From contig CAJNOQ010000863.1 in the NCBI GenBank assembly GCA_905250885.1, positions 5,960 to 39,834 on the forward strand: DNA of 33,875 bases. The letters run 5' to 3'. The translations under genes were made by a program, and so were the position numbers. The notes beneath the pieces were generated by a model. The model saw nothing but the letters and a program-made list of their open reading frames with translations. It ran no database searches and was not told where the DNA came from. Shown piece after piece: positions 1 to 8,371 of the stretch; the first letter of the stretch is position 1, and each line of letters starts with the position of its first letter. The DNA is from Didymodactylos carnosus (taxonomy: Eukaryota; Rotifera; Eurotatoria; Philodinida; Philodinidae).

Positions 1-357
1 TGATTAAAATTTTCAGTGCTTATTTTGGTTGGGGGCGGGTTAACTTTACTTTTTTATATCCCGGGACGGTTTCCTTTGGGCCCAAAAATAACGGCCCCCC
101 CCCCCCCCGACCCCGCCATATAGAAGACCATCGGGATCTACATTGTTCTCGAGCAACTCAATTTTAGTTTTCGCAAACAAACACGGAGGGGACGTCAGGA
201 AAACATGCCTACCAGTAGTCTTCTAACAGCCGATAAAGGGCAGCAATATACACACAACACCTTTTATTTATGCTAGGTTCACAAAAGACCAATCAAGAAC
301 AAAAGCCTAGAACGAAACTTACAAGAAACTGACTCTCCTTATCAACTACACTTAACC
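1..357. other. Left-edge non-coding sequence with C14 homopolymer
   Basis: No coding signal is visible. A run of 14 C residues lies at 95-108 inside a GC-rich patch (about 30-115) that also has a G-rich run near 31-40, so the two could pair. Such a homopolymer is a common place for length errors in an assembly. The patch is much richer in GC than the rest of the window. The remainder leads into the start codon of the LRR pseudogene at 358. Confidence 0.5.
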
Positions 358-1272
358 ATGAACAACATTCCCGAAGAAGATACCGAAATACTGGCGGAGG
401 CCCTGAAAGTAAATAAAACTCTCACTCAATTTGACCTAACCAAGAATAAAATATCTGATCACTGGTTGAGGCACTGGCAGACGCCTTGAAAGTCAATAAA
501 ACGCTCACGCAGTTAAAACTAAGTTCGAACTATATATTTGGTGAAGGAGGTATAGTACCGGCACAGGCCTTGAAACTAAATAAAACTCTCACTCAACTTG
601 ATTTCGATTACAACCAAATATCTACTCGAGCAGGTGAAGCACTGGCAGTCGCCTTAAAAGAAACTCATATTCTCACTCAACTTAATCTTGAACAGAATGA
701 AATATCTGATCGAGGAGGTGAAGCCCTAGCAGATGTCTTAAAAGTAAATAAAACTCTTACTCAACTAAATGTACGCTCGAACCAACTATCCGAGCGCGGA
801 GGTGAAGCACTCACAAATGCATTGAAACTAAATACAGCTCTCACTCAACTAAATCTGGGTTAGAACCAAATATCAGATCGAGAAGGTAAAGCAGTGGCAG
901 ATGCCTTGAAGGTAAACACTACTCTTACTCGACTAAATCTGGGTTCGAACCAAATGTCTCCTCGAGCAGGAGAAGCACTGGCGGATGCCTTGAAAGTTAA
1001 TAAAACTCTCGCTCAACTTAATCTTGGAAAGAACGAAATATCGGCTCGAGGAGGTGATGCGCTGGCAAATGCCTTGAAAGTAAACAAACTCTCAGTCAAC
1101 TAGATCTGAGTTCCAACCAATTATCCGATCGAGGCGGTAAAGCACTGGCAGACGCGTTGAAAACAGATAAAACTCTCAGTGAGCTAAGTCTGGGTGAGAA
1201 TTCGATATCTGTTCGAGGAGGTAAAGCACTGGCAGACGTATTGAAAAGCAATAAAACTCTCACACAACTTAC
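358..1272 (+). pseudogene. Leucine-rich repeat protein pseudogene (RNase-inhibitor/NLRC3-type repeats)
   Basis: About eleven tandem 84-bp (28-residue) repeats are visible. Their consensus is roughly NKTLTQLNLxxNxIS followed by DRGGEALADALKV, the pattern of RNase-inhibitor-like LRRs found in NLRC3-like and RanGAP-like proteins. An ATG at 358 (MNNIPEED) is a plausible original start. The frame is broken several times: a one-base loss near 460-467 (frame 1 to frame 0), an in-frame TAG at 861-863 where sister repeats have TCG, and a one-base loss near 1087 (frame 0 to frame 2). The array stops abruptly at about 1271 after NKTLTQL. Repeats of this class mediate protein-protein binding as curved solenoids. 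No other domain (NACHT, CARD) is visible. The repeat identity is certain; the loss of function is an inference from the disablements, which could in principle include sequencing errors. Confidence 0.9.
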
Positions 1273-1320
1273 CCGTGTCAACTATCGCGATAAAAAATCG
1301 CGGCGCGAACGCGTCACGCG

Positions 1321-1377
1321 ATCGCTTATAGACTCGCGAAATTTCTTGCCAATTTCGCGGTTGCTATAAAGTCGCGA
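1321..1377. repeat. Imperfect hairpin with perfect 9-bp inner stem
   Basis: CGCGAAATT (1335-1343) and AATTTCGCG (1351-1359) form a perfect stem around a 7-base loop. Outer sequences extend it imperfectly, with ATCGC..TTATAG on the left matching the complement of CTATAAAGTCGCGAT on the right. It sits just inside the left edge of the sequence that splits the LRR array. Confidence 0.7.
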
Positions 1378-1466
1378 TGGAACGGGATTTTTCCTATATA
1401 GTCGCTACATTCACGACGCGACTCCCTCATTTTCTCCTTTTAATGGGTGCGACGCATTTTTCTCCA

Positions 1467-1647
1467 GGATTCCTTCGGATTCTCTTGGAATCCATAAGGT
1501 TCCCTTGGATTCTCTGGAACTTTCCCCCAAAACAGAACATTCTGTTTCGGGAGAAGTGTAGAATCCCGGATTCCATCAGAGTCCACCTGATTCCATCGGA
1601 GTCCACCAGATTCCACCGGATTTCTACTAGATTCCATAGATTTTCAG
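1467..1647. repeat. Minisatellite with 10-bp then 20-bp periods
   Basis: From 1467 to 1526 six units of about 10 bp follow each other (GGATTCCTTC, GGATTCTCTT, GGAATCCATA and variants). From 1568 to 1647 four 20-bp units of the type GATTCCATCGGAGTCCACC repeat, with ATTCCA at exactly 1570, 1590, 1610 and 1630. The open frame running through it on either strand is a by-product of the repeat. Confidence 0.85.
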
Positions 1648-2230
1648 GATTTCAGGATTCCGTGCTTTCCCCCTTGTGTTTTACTCGGACTAGTCTCTCG
1701 TTTAAATCCTTGCGGCGTATTTCTGTCTACATCCTGAAAGTCACCAACGACAAAGCGATCTTACACCGAGGATACTCACGATTGCGATGACATCAACCTT
1801 TGGTGCTTTTCTCACTTTAGTGTATTTTTATTTTGAGACCTTGCGAAGTTCATATATTCAACGAAGTTGTACATGGTAGAAGTCCCTAGATTTCACACAT
1901 TTTGTGAAAAAGAGCACCCAGTTTTGGTGTTCAAAATAGTTAAACAAAACGATTTCAACTTTGTGACAACAAAAGTCGAAACGATTTGTTTCCATGCTCT
2001 TTCGTTCGTTGAAATTGCTGTGTACTTACTTTATATATTACTTATTTTTTGAAAAAGTGAAAAAAAATAGATATAAACTGCAAAAAATTCGAGTTTTATT
2101 CGTTAAATCGAGTAATAGTCTGCACACTACGTTAAGAAAATATGAAGTGTCTTGTACATAACGGGCACTGAGTTCTTTTACATATCTCATTTAAAATGAG
2201 AATAACAAGAACACACATCTTCAATCACAC

Positions 2231-2289
2231 ACGTATCTACAGACACGTAGTATACCATTTATGTTATAAATAGAATGTGGACTATCTAT
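2231..2289 (+). repeat. 59-bp direct repeat, copy A
   Basis: Begins ACGTATCTAC and ends GTGGACTATCTAT; matches copy B (2805-2863) with about two mismatches over 59 bp, 574 bp away in the same orientation. Confidence 0.9.
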
Positions 2290-2383
2290 TGAGAAATTCT
2301 TCTCGTGTTAAACAACGTTTACTCAAAGTATTTACATCATTCAACTAGTTTCACTCAGAACAGATATCAACTGTTATACACCG

Positions 2384-2771
2384 CTCGATAGAGAATTTCA
2401 CGAGGTACAAAATGATATATGAGATAGCCTTAAGGAAATGTAACTGAGTAGTCGTCTAACACCCAAAATACTCAGTAGCATCCCAGGAAACCGGTAGGTC
2501 AACATCGTTCATGTTTATAGTGGTGACTAATTTTCTCGTTAACCACTCTACTTTACACATCATTCGATAGAGAATTTCACGAGCTTTAAAATGAGCTATA
2601 AATAAGCCTTTGAAAAAATGCCACATTGGTCAATAGTTGAAATACTTGACCGATATAACTATTTTCATGTATCTTATTGTTGTGAATACTCCGTTCGTCT
2701 TTATTCTGCGATAACGAAAGATTATGTATTTTTCAAAAACATACCATTGGATAGCCCGTGAAATTCTCTAC
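2384..2771. repeat. Three dispersed copies of a GATAGAGAATTTCACGAG motif
   Basis: Two copies lie in the + orientation (about 2384-2440 and 2563-2620) and share a further diverged stretch ending in AGCCTT..GAAA.ATG. A third is inverted at about 2730-2771 (the complement reads GTAGAGAATTTCACGGGCTATC). Together with the 59-bp direct repeat this shows internal duplication within the inserted segment. Confidence 0.65.
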
Positions 2772-2804
2772 AAACTGAGCTGGTCACAATATCCAGACAG
2801 TGGG

Positions 2805-2863
2805 ACGTATCTATAGACACCTAGTATACCATTTATGTTATAAATAGAATGTGGACTATCTAT
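2805..2863 (+). repeat. 59-bp direct repeat, copy B
   Basis: Second copy of the repeat at 2231-2289. It ends only a few bases before LRR homology resumes, so it may mark the right boundary of the inserted segment. Confidence 0.9.
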
Positions 2864-2866
2864 GTA

Positions 2867-2975
2867 GTGGAAATAAAATATCTGATCGAGGAGGCGAAGC
2901 AGTGGCAGATGCCTTAACATAAAAGTCAATAAAATTCTCATGCTGCTTACTCTTTGCAAGAACCAAATATCTGAT
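2867..2975 (+). pseudogene. Orphan LRR remnant (distal part of the split array)
   Basis: The sequence reads GNKISDRGGEAVADAL and then, after a stop and frame loss, decayed LRR sequence (KVNKILMLLTL-like, then NQISDA-like). It matches the same 28-residue repeat as 358-1272 and takes up almost where that array breaks off. It carries an in-frame stop and at least one indel, so it is not functional. It ends about 48 bp before the first visible kinesin exon. Confidence 0.8.
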
Positions 2976-3023
2976 GCTGTTTCGACAGTCCTATGTTTAT
3001 TGCTTTTGTTTTCTTGTCTTTAG

Positions 3024-3570
3024 TCACAAAAACAGCCTGATGCAGAAGAAGATGATTTAGGTGGTAGTGCTGCTCAAAAAGAAAAAATATCATTTTTAAA
3101 AAATAATCTTGATCAATTAACGAAAGTCCACAAACAGGTTGGTTGTCTTTTCTAATTGTTACTTAGTATACCCACTAACTGTTCTTCTATACTTGTCCAG
3201 CTTGTGCGTGAAAATGCGAATTTACGTTGTGAATTACCAAAATTAGAAAAACGGCTTACAGCTACAATGGACCGTGTTAAATCGTTAGAACAAGCACTAA
3301 AAGAAGCGAAAGAAAGTGCAATGGAAGATCGTAAACGTTATCAATGTGAAATTGATCGTATTAGAGAAGCTGTTAAACAACGTAATCATGCACGACGAAC
3401 AAACACAGCACAAATTGGTATAGTACACTGTTTTCTCTTTCGCATCATGTTGTACATCTCTCTTTGTTTTTGCTTTAGTGGAACCAATACAAGCAGGGCA
3501 GAACCCTTCAACCAATACATCAACACCTATTCCAACTATTCGTGGCGGTAGTCAATCTACAGAACCTTAA
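3024..3570 (+). CDS. KIF5: Kinesin-1 heavy chain, C-terminal exons (partial, 5' part not in window)
   Basis: Three exons read as the end of a KIF5/KHC protein: 3024-3137, 3201-3417 and 3479-3570 (introns of 63 and 61 bp, all GT-AG), giving 140 residues and a TAA stop. The first exon contains [13 protein letters not shown] and [12 protein letters not shown], the second [19 protein letters not shown] and RDRKRY-like [17 protein letters not shown], and the third the globular tail; these match the coiled-coil 4 and tail of animal kinesin-1. In the family this region binds cargo adaptors and folds back to inhibit the motor. Frames are intact and the acceptor at 3022-3023 (TTGTCTTTAG) is strong, so an upstream exon is expected. 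None is visible back to base 1, where LRR pseudogene sequence lies instead. Either a long intron has received the LRR sequence and the rest lies off the left edge, or the gene is truncated. The usual QIAKPIRPG tail motif reads QIVEPIQAG. Confidence 0.93.
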
Positions 3571-4165
3571 TTAGGTATATTATTATTTATAGTATAAAAG
3601 AGGATAAAATCTACGGAGTAATCCTAGGACAAGTTTCGTTATACTTTAGTAATTATATTGTAAAAAAGGTATCTATTTGTTTATTTTAGGTGAATTGGAG
3701 ATTACAAAAGAAAATGATGATGAAGGTTTACACATTCAAACGTGTTTATCTCATTTTCACATACCACAAACGTCTTTTTCTTCTCTCATTTTTAATGTAT
3801 TTTATAGACTAAATGCACATATTACTACTGTTTCTACAACTTATTCTTTCTATTTCCCGTTTTGTATGCTTTACAATTTCGTAAAATGGCTTCAGGGGCT
3901 TGGCTAGGGGGATCGAGTTTCAGAGGCTTGTTTCAGTCAGTGTATTTCTGCTATGGCATATTAAAATTTCATAAAAATCAGTTCGATATGCAACTTTTCG
4001 CAAGGAATTCAATGGTAATACAACAACAAATTGATTCTACTATTAATACGGTCCTATGTGAGAGTCTAACCAAAATCAAAGTCTCTTCGAGAAAATGTTT
4101 GGCACATTTATCAAGCTTTGATATAAATTTATCAATATTTGAGATTGTGTTCGATGTTTGTGTGA
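3571..4165. other. Non-coding stretch after kinesin
   Basis: No supported gene. A short stretch at 3691-3760 following a TTTATTTTAG acceptor-like site reads GELEITKENDDEGLHIQ, which could be an exon relic, but it runs on into unlike-protein sequence with no donor or partner exon that I can identify. No clear polyadenylation signal was found for the kinesin gene. Confidence 0.4.
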
Positions 4166-4662
4166 CTAAAGAAACTCTTTTTTTTTTACTAGAATATTGC
4201 CTCGTTCATCATCATCACAACTTGTACCAGTCGTATCATACGTACTCAATGGACGTTTCTTTGACTGCCTAGGGGGAGTAGGTAGTGCTGTGGCTGATGA
4301 TTGCAATAAAATTGTCAAATTGTCTTCGTCATCATCTTGATCGTTTAAAATTCGAACTGAAGCTTTTTTGTTTTTTATTGGTTTTACAAGTGGAGTGGAT
4401 GATCGTGTCAATTTTGTTTTATCTGAGCTTTGAGTCGTTGTTTGTTGTAATAGTGGTCATGTAAATCAGTTTGTTTTTCTTTTCTTTGACTGTTGAGATG
4501 AAAAAAAGTAGCTACCATTTTGTTGGTCTTGAAAAGCTCTATCTTCGACCTATAATTCAACTTTTGAATTTTTTTCCTTTCATTTTTGCGAAAATTGTCA
4601 TTCGTAAAGAGCACTTTTGCATCGCTGCGTGAAATTTTCGGAGCTCGTTCAAAATCAAACAT
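4166..4662 (-). pseudogene. Possible minus-strand gene relic, two overlapping frames
   Basis: On the minus strand an ATG at 4662 opens a frame starting MFDFERAPKISRSDAKVLF that is rich in Lys and Arg and ends at a TGA at 4408. A second frame, open from about 4456 down to 4166, reads PLLQQTTTQSSDKTKLTRSS and continues with an acidic DQDDDEDN patch and a TPPRQSKKRP basic patch. The two could be one protein with a single-base frameshift near 4455-4465; I found no convincing splice pair instead. The composition looks like a disordered, charged nuclear-type protein, but I do not recognise the family. It may equally be chance open frame in AT-rich DNA. Confidence 0.25.
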
Positions 4663-5223
4663 GTTTGGTTTGGGTTGTTTTTGTTTGTACGAGAAACAAA
4701 GTGTCTATTGTGTTCAAATAGGAAAAGTCTCAAAACTTTCTTTCTTCAAATATACTGAGTGAAAAGATCAGAAAATTATGTTGTTTTGTTTTTTAGACGA
4801 TTTCAATAAAATTGCTCTTTGTGTCGTGAAAATAGGTTTAAAAGAACTTTACTATACACAAGAAAGAGTACAATTGACAAAAAAAGAATCAGTTGCACAC
4901 TAGACAATATCAAAAGGTGTTGTCTGATGCGACTAATTTCTGCATCCTAATCTAAAAATAAAATTTTAGTTGACTGAAAAGTACGGTAGAAAGTTGCCCA
5001 TTTTAGAGCCTCTCAGTATTTTCCGGATAACGTTTCATTTCCGTACTTTGTAATAAAACACTCCATACGTTTTTTGTAGAGAATCTCTCAACGATTCTTT
5101 AAAGAAATAAAATTTTTAAAAACGGAATATACTTGTTCGAATAGACTTGTTCGAGATAGAATGGATTCTGTAGAAAATAACCGCTGTTATTTTTCACAAA
5201 CTGTGACTATACTCATACGGTTA
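4663..5223. other. AT-rich intergenic sequence
   Basis: I see no coding segment, RNA gene or clear repeat here. Confidence 0.4.
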
Positions 5224-5271
5224 TAGTACTAAATACTAAAGATTTTTCCAGTGAGTACTAAAATTAGTACT
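5224..5271. repeat. AGTACT-rich block, copy 1
   Basis: Contains AGTACT at 5225, 5254 and 5266. Its left part (TAGTACTAAATACTAAAG followed by ATTTTTC) matches 5829-5855 in direct orientation with few differences. Confidence 0.6.
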
Positions 5272-5463
5272 AACGGGTTACAACTAATCATTCACCGTTT
5301 TGTTTTGTGGTCAGCCGAGTATATATGCACAATCGAAACATTGAAGAGATACCGTTCTTTTTCAGTTTTATGCTTCCTTTATTTTAGACTTCTCAGCTTT
5401 TTTAGATTACTGGGTAGCCAAGTCTCGCCCTTGGCTTAACCAAAACTTTCTCTCAGATGCAAG

Positions 5464-5687
5464 TAGTGGCGATACCACGGGTGGGCTCAGCCCACCCTGA
5501 AACCATTTGAGCCCACCCTGAAAAATCTTTTTTTCTTTTCTGTACTTTTCTTGTCTGTACGAAAGTTTAAGAGCGGCGTAGGTAGGGAGAGATTAACTTG
5601 GTTGAGAAAAATAAACACTACCCTTTTTCCTTTCCGAGTACAGTCGGGCTGAGCCCACCCCGGCTACAATTCCTGGTACCGCCGCTA
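5464..5687. mobile_element. hAT-type MITE (224 bp) with perfect 8-bp target duplication
   Basis: The element is flanked by GATGCAAG at 5456-5463 and again at 5688-5695, a perfect 8-bp target-site duplication. The ends are inverted repeats: TAGTGGCGATACCA on the left and the complement TAGCGGCGGTACCA on the right, followed on both sides by GGGTGGGCTCAGCCC. It has no coding capacity. An 8-bp duplication with short imperfect ends is typical of hAT superfamily insertions, so it was presumably moved in trans. It separates the two AGTACT-rich blocks. Confidence 0.85.
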
Positions 5688-5828
5688 GATGCAAGTCTGA
5701 GTAGCCGATCTAGGCGGATCATAGTTCCTGGTTAAGCATAATACTCAAAAATCTAAATGAGATTTTTAAGCTGACAATGGCCTCCTCGCTCGAAAGTAAT
5801 AATCCTAAAGTTAGTAAATCAGTAATGT

Positions 5829-5914
5829 TAGTACTAAAATACTAACGATTTTTCATTAGTACTCGTTGCATTACTAAAGATGAATACTAAAGTTAGTACT
5901 AATGGTTTAGTACT
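5829..5914. repeat. AGTACT-rich block, copy 2
   Basis: AGTACT occurs at 5830, 5858, 5895 and 5909, with shorter TACTAAAG units between. Its start matches the block at 5224. The 16-mer AGTACTCGTTGCATTA (from 5858) recurs at about 16146. Confidence 0.6.
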
Positions 5915-6775
5915 TGAGCTAGGGTAATAATTCAAAAACAACAACAGCAGTTTCCAAAAAATTTGTTCTCTGGATTTGACAGCCAAGAAGTCCAATACCG
6001 ACACTGGAGCATGATAACAGTCTATGAACAAGTACATTATTAGACTTAAATCAGCATATCTTTAGAGACCCGAGTGCACTATACTATACGGAAAAATATT
6101 TAGAAAAAGTTTTCATTTTTTTGTAGAAAAAGTATCAAATCGTCCAACCGTCAGCGACATTTCTCGACGTATTCTGAAACTTTTCCCAGTAAGTTCTACG
6201 TCATCTTATGAAAAAGTTTTCACTCTACAAAATGACTCTTGTTCTAAATAGGTATTTTTTAAAAAAGGAAATTGACTTTGAAATTTTCTCAGGTTTCAAA
6301 TTTTCATTTTTCTCGCACCAAATATATTATATTTCAAATCTAAAAATAGTCACATTTTGTTGAATTTTCTTTTCTCTTTTGACCGAAATGTTGCTCAAAA
6401 TGAACAAACAAAAATTCCTGGAAATATGCTCAAAATACTGCGTTAGCCCGAAACGGCAAAAAATCTAGTGCGCCCATTTTGAGTTTCTAAACTCTAAAAA
6501 TTTAGATTTGTGAGTAAATCTGCAAGCTCTTTCAGATAAAGTCATAAAAAGGGTACGATAATTTATTCATTTACCAGTGCTTTTTGAACGGCTGGTAAAC
6601 GCTCTCTTAAATAATCCATGTACTTTCGATAACTTCGCTTTTCAAGTCACGAAATATGTCGATTAAAACATTGTATGCAGAATGTTTTCACATGAGCATA
6701 TGTACATTTTCTCATAAAATACAAAAGTATTATGACCATTTGGTTTCTATATCTCATTTGAAAATTAAGAAAAAA
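5915..6775. other. Intergenic sequence upstream of the C45-type hydrolase
   Basis: Mostly AT-rich without repeats. One exon-like segment is at 6127-6188. Near 6577-6660 the minus strand has a 27-codon open stretch ending YMDYLRERLPAVQKALVNE, too short to assign. In-frame ATGs at 6656 and 6692 precede the preferred start of the hydrolase but would place extra sequence before its signal peptide. Confidence 0.4.
6127..6188 (+). other. Orphan exon-like segment
   Basis: A strong acceptor (TTTTTTTGTAG, ending 6126) and a consensus donor (CCCA/GTAAGT at 6189) bracket 62 bp whose open frame reads KVSNRPTVSDISRRILKLFP. This looks more like real protein than its surroundings. No flanking exons were recognised, so it may be a relic of a lost gene or chance. 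Confidence 0.25.
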
Positions 6776-8348
6776 ATGTCACTTTACTTTTTCTTGGCTT
6801 TTCTGTTTTCTATAGGAAACATCATTCATTCACACGATACTGGTTCAGGAAATGTAAGAGCATCTTGTCATAATGATTCATCAGTGGGCCCACAAAATTT
6901 ATTTCCAGTCGATGATAGTTCACCAGTGTTAATTCGATCAGTTGAAAATGGAACATTATATCAAGTCGGAGTAGGAACAAATGATGATCAAATTTGGCTT
7001 GTGCATGTGTGGGGTATGAACGGTTATGATTATGGATATGCTTATGGTACCCTGTTAGCCAAACAGATTATTGAATTCTTGCCAAAAGGTTAGTAAATTT
7101 GATATATGGTTAATATTTAAATTGAATACTTTTTTGTCTTTTTTTCAGTATGGAAACACTTTGAAGAAGAAGTAATGGATAATTTAAAAGATTTACATTT
7201 GCCTCAATGGTTAGAAGATTTAATTTCCGATAAAGGCCTAGCATTTGCATTGGATGTGCAAGCTAAAGTCTCTGAAGCATATATGGATGAAGAACTTTTT
7301 AATGAAATGAAAGGAGTGGCTGATGGAGCTAAAGCTGATTATGCAGTGATACGTCGTTTACATTTTATTGGAGAGATAACACGAGGTATTTGATAAAAGT
7401 TTGACATTAACAAAGAATAAAACGAGAGAAGTTAAAACATTATATTTCGTTTTAGGACGTTGTTCATTATACGGCCTATGGGGAAATGCGACATTAGGCG
7501 GGAAAACATTACAATTACGAGCACTTGATTGGGATATTAATGGGGGACTACAGGATTATCCTGTTGTTACAATTTATCATCCATTGAGTGAAAAACTTGG
7601 TCATGCATTTGCCAACGTGGCGTGGGCTGGTAAGAAAGAATTTTTGTATCATATGACAGGTTGAGACCCGATGTTCTCTCGACAATCTAAAGTTTTATTA
7701 TCAAAACTCAATTTTGTTTTCTGTTTTGCAGGATATATAGGAACTTTAACAGGCATGTCGTCTACACGACTTGGTATATCGGAAATAGGTGTATACTTTT
7801 CTGATGATACTTTTGGTGATGAATCGTTTTTTGGCATTCCATTTATATTTGTTGAACGCTACATATTACAGCATTCAAATACATTAGATGATGCTTTATC
7901 CTATATAGCTGATGTTCATCGAACATGTCATTTAATGTTGGCTGTAGGAGACGGGAACTTGGGAACAGCACGTATGATCCAATATTCGCACTCAAAAGTA
8001 AACTTTTTCGACGATTTGAATCTAGAACCACTAGCCGATTGGCATCCACGTATTCCCAATGTCATCTATGAAGGTATGGATTGGGTGTGCCCAAGTGTGC
8101 AGTTTAAACTTTATCAACAAATAATAAAAAATTATGGTCAAATCACACCAGAAGTATCTATTAGAGATATTACAGCTGTTATCGAGAGTGGGGATCTCCA
8201 TGTGGCAGTGTATGATTTAACGGATAATATAATGTATGTGTCAAATGCTCGTGGAACAAACGAACAGGGACCATTAAAAGCATATGAAAGACAATTTATT
8301 AAATTCGATTTGAATGTTGAATTTGCACGCAGTAAAATTGTTCGATAA
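6776..8348 (+). CDS. Secreted Ntn-hydrolase, C45/AAT (acyltransferase-like) family
   Basis: Four exons join in frame: 6776-7088, 7149-7385, 7456-7629 and 7732-8348 (introns 60, 70 and 102 bp, all GT-AG), giving 446 residues. The ATG at 6776 starts MSLYFFLAFLFSIGNIIHS, a signal peptide, which is why it is preferred over upstream in-frame ATGs. The predicted nucleophile is Cys186 in GRCSLYGLWGNAT, followed by LRALDWD (Arg205, Asp208), then NVAWAGYIGTLTGMSS across the third junction and SNARG near residue 413. These are the landmarks of C45-type self-processing hydrolases related to isopenicillin-N acyltransferase and the ceramidase-like proteins of Dictyostelium. By family, autocleavage before Cys186 would yield two chains that hydrolyse or transfer an acyl group on an amide in a lysosomal or extracellular setting. 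The substrate cannot be read from sequence. An AATAAA follows at 8366. The frame is undamaged. The precise subfamily and the AATs-versus-ceramidase-like role are uncertain. Confidence 0.82.
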
Positions 8349-8365
8349 GAGCAAATAATTAATTT

Positions 8366-8371
8366 AATAAA
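8366..8371 (+). terminator. Polyadenylation signal of the C45-type hydrolase
   Basis: AATAAA, 18 bases after the stop codon; the position suits a very short 3' UTR. Confidence 0.6.

Larger units (their letters stand above)
1272..2866. other. ~1.6-kb sequence interrupting the LRR array
   Basis: LRR homology stops at about 1271 after the NKTLTQL part of a repeat and resumes at about 2867 with GNKISDRGGEAVADAL, the next part of the same repeat unit. Only about 6-10 bases of the repeat are missing at the join. The simplest reading is that this segment was inserted into the array. It carries no recognisable coding domain. Inside are a hairpin (1321-1377), a 10/20-bp minisatellite (1467-1647), a 59-bp direct repeat and three copies of a GAGAATTTCACG motif. 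I could not find clear terminal inverted repeats or a target-site duplication, so the kind of element is unknown. Confidence 0.6.

Noticed and set aside
950-962. GGTTCGAACC-like words resembling a tRNA T-loop
   Set aside because: They recur in each LRR unit (codons for GSN) and no cloverleaf can be formed around them.
1377-1790. 137-codon + frame and 65-codon minus frame rich in SxRFHRIS/NPVESGG-like repeats
   Set aside because: Both run through the 10/20-bp minisatellite and reflect its periodicity, not a gene.
7640-7664. Alternative donor ACAG/GTTGAG at the end of C45-type hydrolase exon 3
   Set aside because: The earlier donor GCTG/GTAAGA (7630) gives VAWAGYIGTLTGMSS, which fits the family; the later one inserts unlike sequence.
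7649-8049. Minus-strand frames opposite the C45-type hydrolase
   Set aside because: Antisense shadows of its third intron and fourth exon.
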